Source of the DNA: an uncultured SAR86 cluster bacterium
GTDB taxonomy: Bacteria; Pseudomonadota; Gammaproteobacteria; Magnimaribacterales; AG-339-G14
Assembly (NCBI GenBank): GCA_902635045.1
Contig: CACPMT010000001.1
Location: forward strand, 325,545-389,544
Length of the DNA stretch: 64,000 bases
Direction of reading: 5' to 3'
Of this stretch, positions 63,600 to 64,000 are shown one piece after another. Both the position numbers and the translations under genes were made by a program. A model generated the notes under the pieces. It made no database searches. It worked only from the letters and a program-made list of their open reading frames with translations, and had not been told where the DNA came from. Numbering within the stretch: position 1 is the stretch's first letter; every line of letters begins with the position of its first letter.

Positions 63600-64000
63600 A
63601 TGAACCAGAGGAAAAAGATCAAAATCTGTTTTAGAGTTGACAGTTCAAATTTCATCGGCATTGGCCATGTCAAGAGATGTATAAATATTGCGTTGTCGTT
63701 TCAAGAAGCAGGATTTGAACCTTTCTTTTTAACAAAAAACTTTAAACAAAATAATTATGCGGACATTATTAAAGCAGGCTTCGAAAAAATAAATATTGAT
63801 TCTGAAATTAGAAAGGATATTAATTTAAAAAACGAAAAAAATTGGCTGTGTTGTAATTGGCAAGAAGATGCATCAAAAACATATAAAGAATTGAAAAATT
63901 TAGATTGCTCTATTATTTTTATTGATCATTATGGAATCCCAAAAAGATGGGAATCATACTTGAAGAAAAAAGGAATATCTCTAATAACATTAGATGATAT
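63600..64000 (+). CDS. pseG: PseG-like UDP-sugar hydrolase, cut by window edge
   Basis: Partial gene, 133 codons in the window. It starts ATG at 63600, 12 bases after the tRNA. The beginning has CFRVDSSNFIGIGHVKRC near residues 10-27, the nucleotide-sugar hydrolase signature of PseG (RVD-S-IG-GH--RC), followed by IIFIDHYGIPKRWE near 108-121, a conserved PseG-type block, and LDD at the window end. PseG releases UDP from 2,4-diacetamido-2,4,6-trideoxy-L-altrose in pseudaminic acid synthesis. This predicts a nonulosonic acid or glycan locus to the right; only this gene is visible. Confidence 0.75.
   Translation, partial: MNQRKKIKICFRVDSSNFIGIGHVKRCINIALSFQEAGFEPFFLTKNFKQNNYADIIKAGFEKINIDSEIRKDINLKNEKNWLCCNWQEDASKTYKELKNLDCSIIFIDHYGIPKRWESYLKKKGISLITLDD

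Overview
The window is a dense, AT-rich (roughly one-third GC by eye) bacterial chromosome segment with about 60 protein genes, one tRNA and very short intergenic gaps. Gene content and order point to a gammaproteobacterium: miaA-hflK-hflC-purA, gyrA-serC-pheA-hisC-tyrA-aroA-cmk-rpsA-ihfB-lapA-pyrF, uvrC-pgsA-tRNA-Cys, xseB-ispA-dxs, scpA-scpB-rluB, and lipid A/Kdo genes. Small genome features (ATGA start/stop overlaps, overlapping convergent genes, few terminators) plus a large TonB-dependent receptor suggest a streamlined marine lineage. SAR86 is my best guess, from general resemblance and not from a search.

Layout. 1-5.8 kb: phosphohexomutase (cut by the window edge) diverges from ilvE, followed by a four-gene block (GT4 glycosyltransferase, SAM methyltransferase, toroid prenyltransferase/cyclase-like protein, and a convergent second methyltransferase) that looks like an uncharacterised small pathway. 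5.8-13.6 kb: alpha/beta hydrolase, panB-panC, lipid A acyltransferase, waaA, glnB, acyl-CoA synthetase, miaA. 13.7-18 kb: hflK-hflC-hisZ-purA, with hfq and hflX absent from their usual place. 18-23.4 kb: on the minus strand, nth, glyA, nrdR, ribD, a ribBA with a degenerate second domain, ribH, nusB. 23.4-28.4 kb: a TonB-dependent receptor with a structured leader and possible leader peptide, then a thiolase. 28.4-32.8 kb: thiL-pgpA converge on xseB-ispA-dxs. 32.8-39.7 kb: an RND efflux pump with its adaptor, a DnaT-like plus phage-P-like pair, and DAHP synthase. 39.8-47.8 kb: nadE, scpA-scpB-rluB, ubiG with a HAD phosphatase, and three-gene transhydrogenase. 47.9-63.5 kb: gyrA, the aromatic amino acid supra-operon, cmk-rpsA-ihfB-lapA-pyrF, ggt, uvrC, pgsA. 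63.5-64 kb: tRNA-Cys and the start of a PseG-like nonulosonic acid gene.

How it fits together. Much of the window is core metabolism: aromatic amino acids (aroG-like, aroA, pheA, tyrA, hisC), vitamins and cofactors (pantothenate, riboflavin, thiamine phosphate, NAD, ubiquinone, isoprenoids), envelope (lipid A, Kdo, PgpA/PgsA phosphatidylglycerol, phosphohexomutase) and information processing. The most interesting items are the four-gene block at 2256-5785, the receptor leader at 23552-23703, the DnaT/P-like primosome pair at 37146-38664, and evidence that the segment from nusB to the thiolase is inverted relative to the ancestral rib-nus-thi-pgp cluster. No insertion sequence, CRISPR array, prophage or rRNA was seen, and no gene-free stretch exceeds 300 bases.
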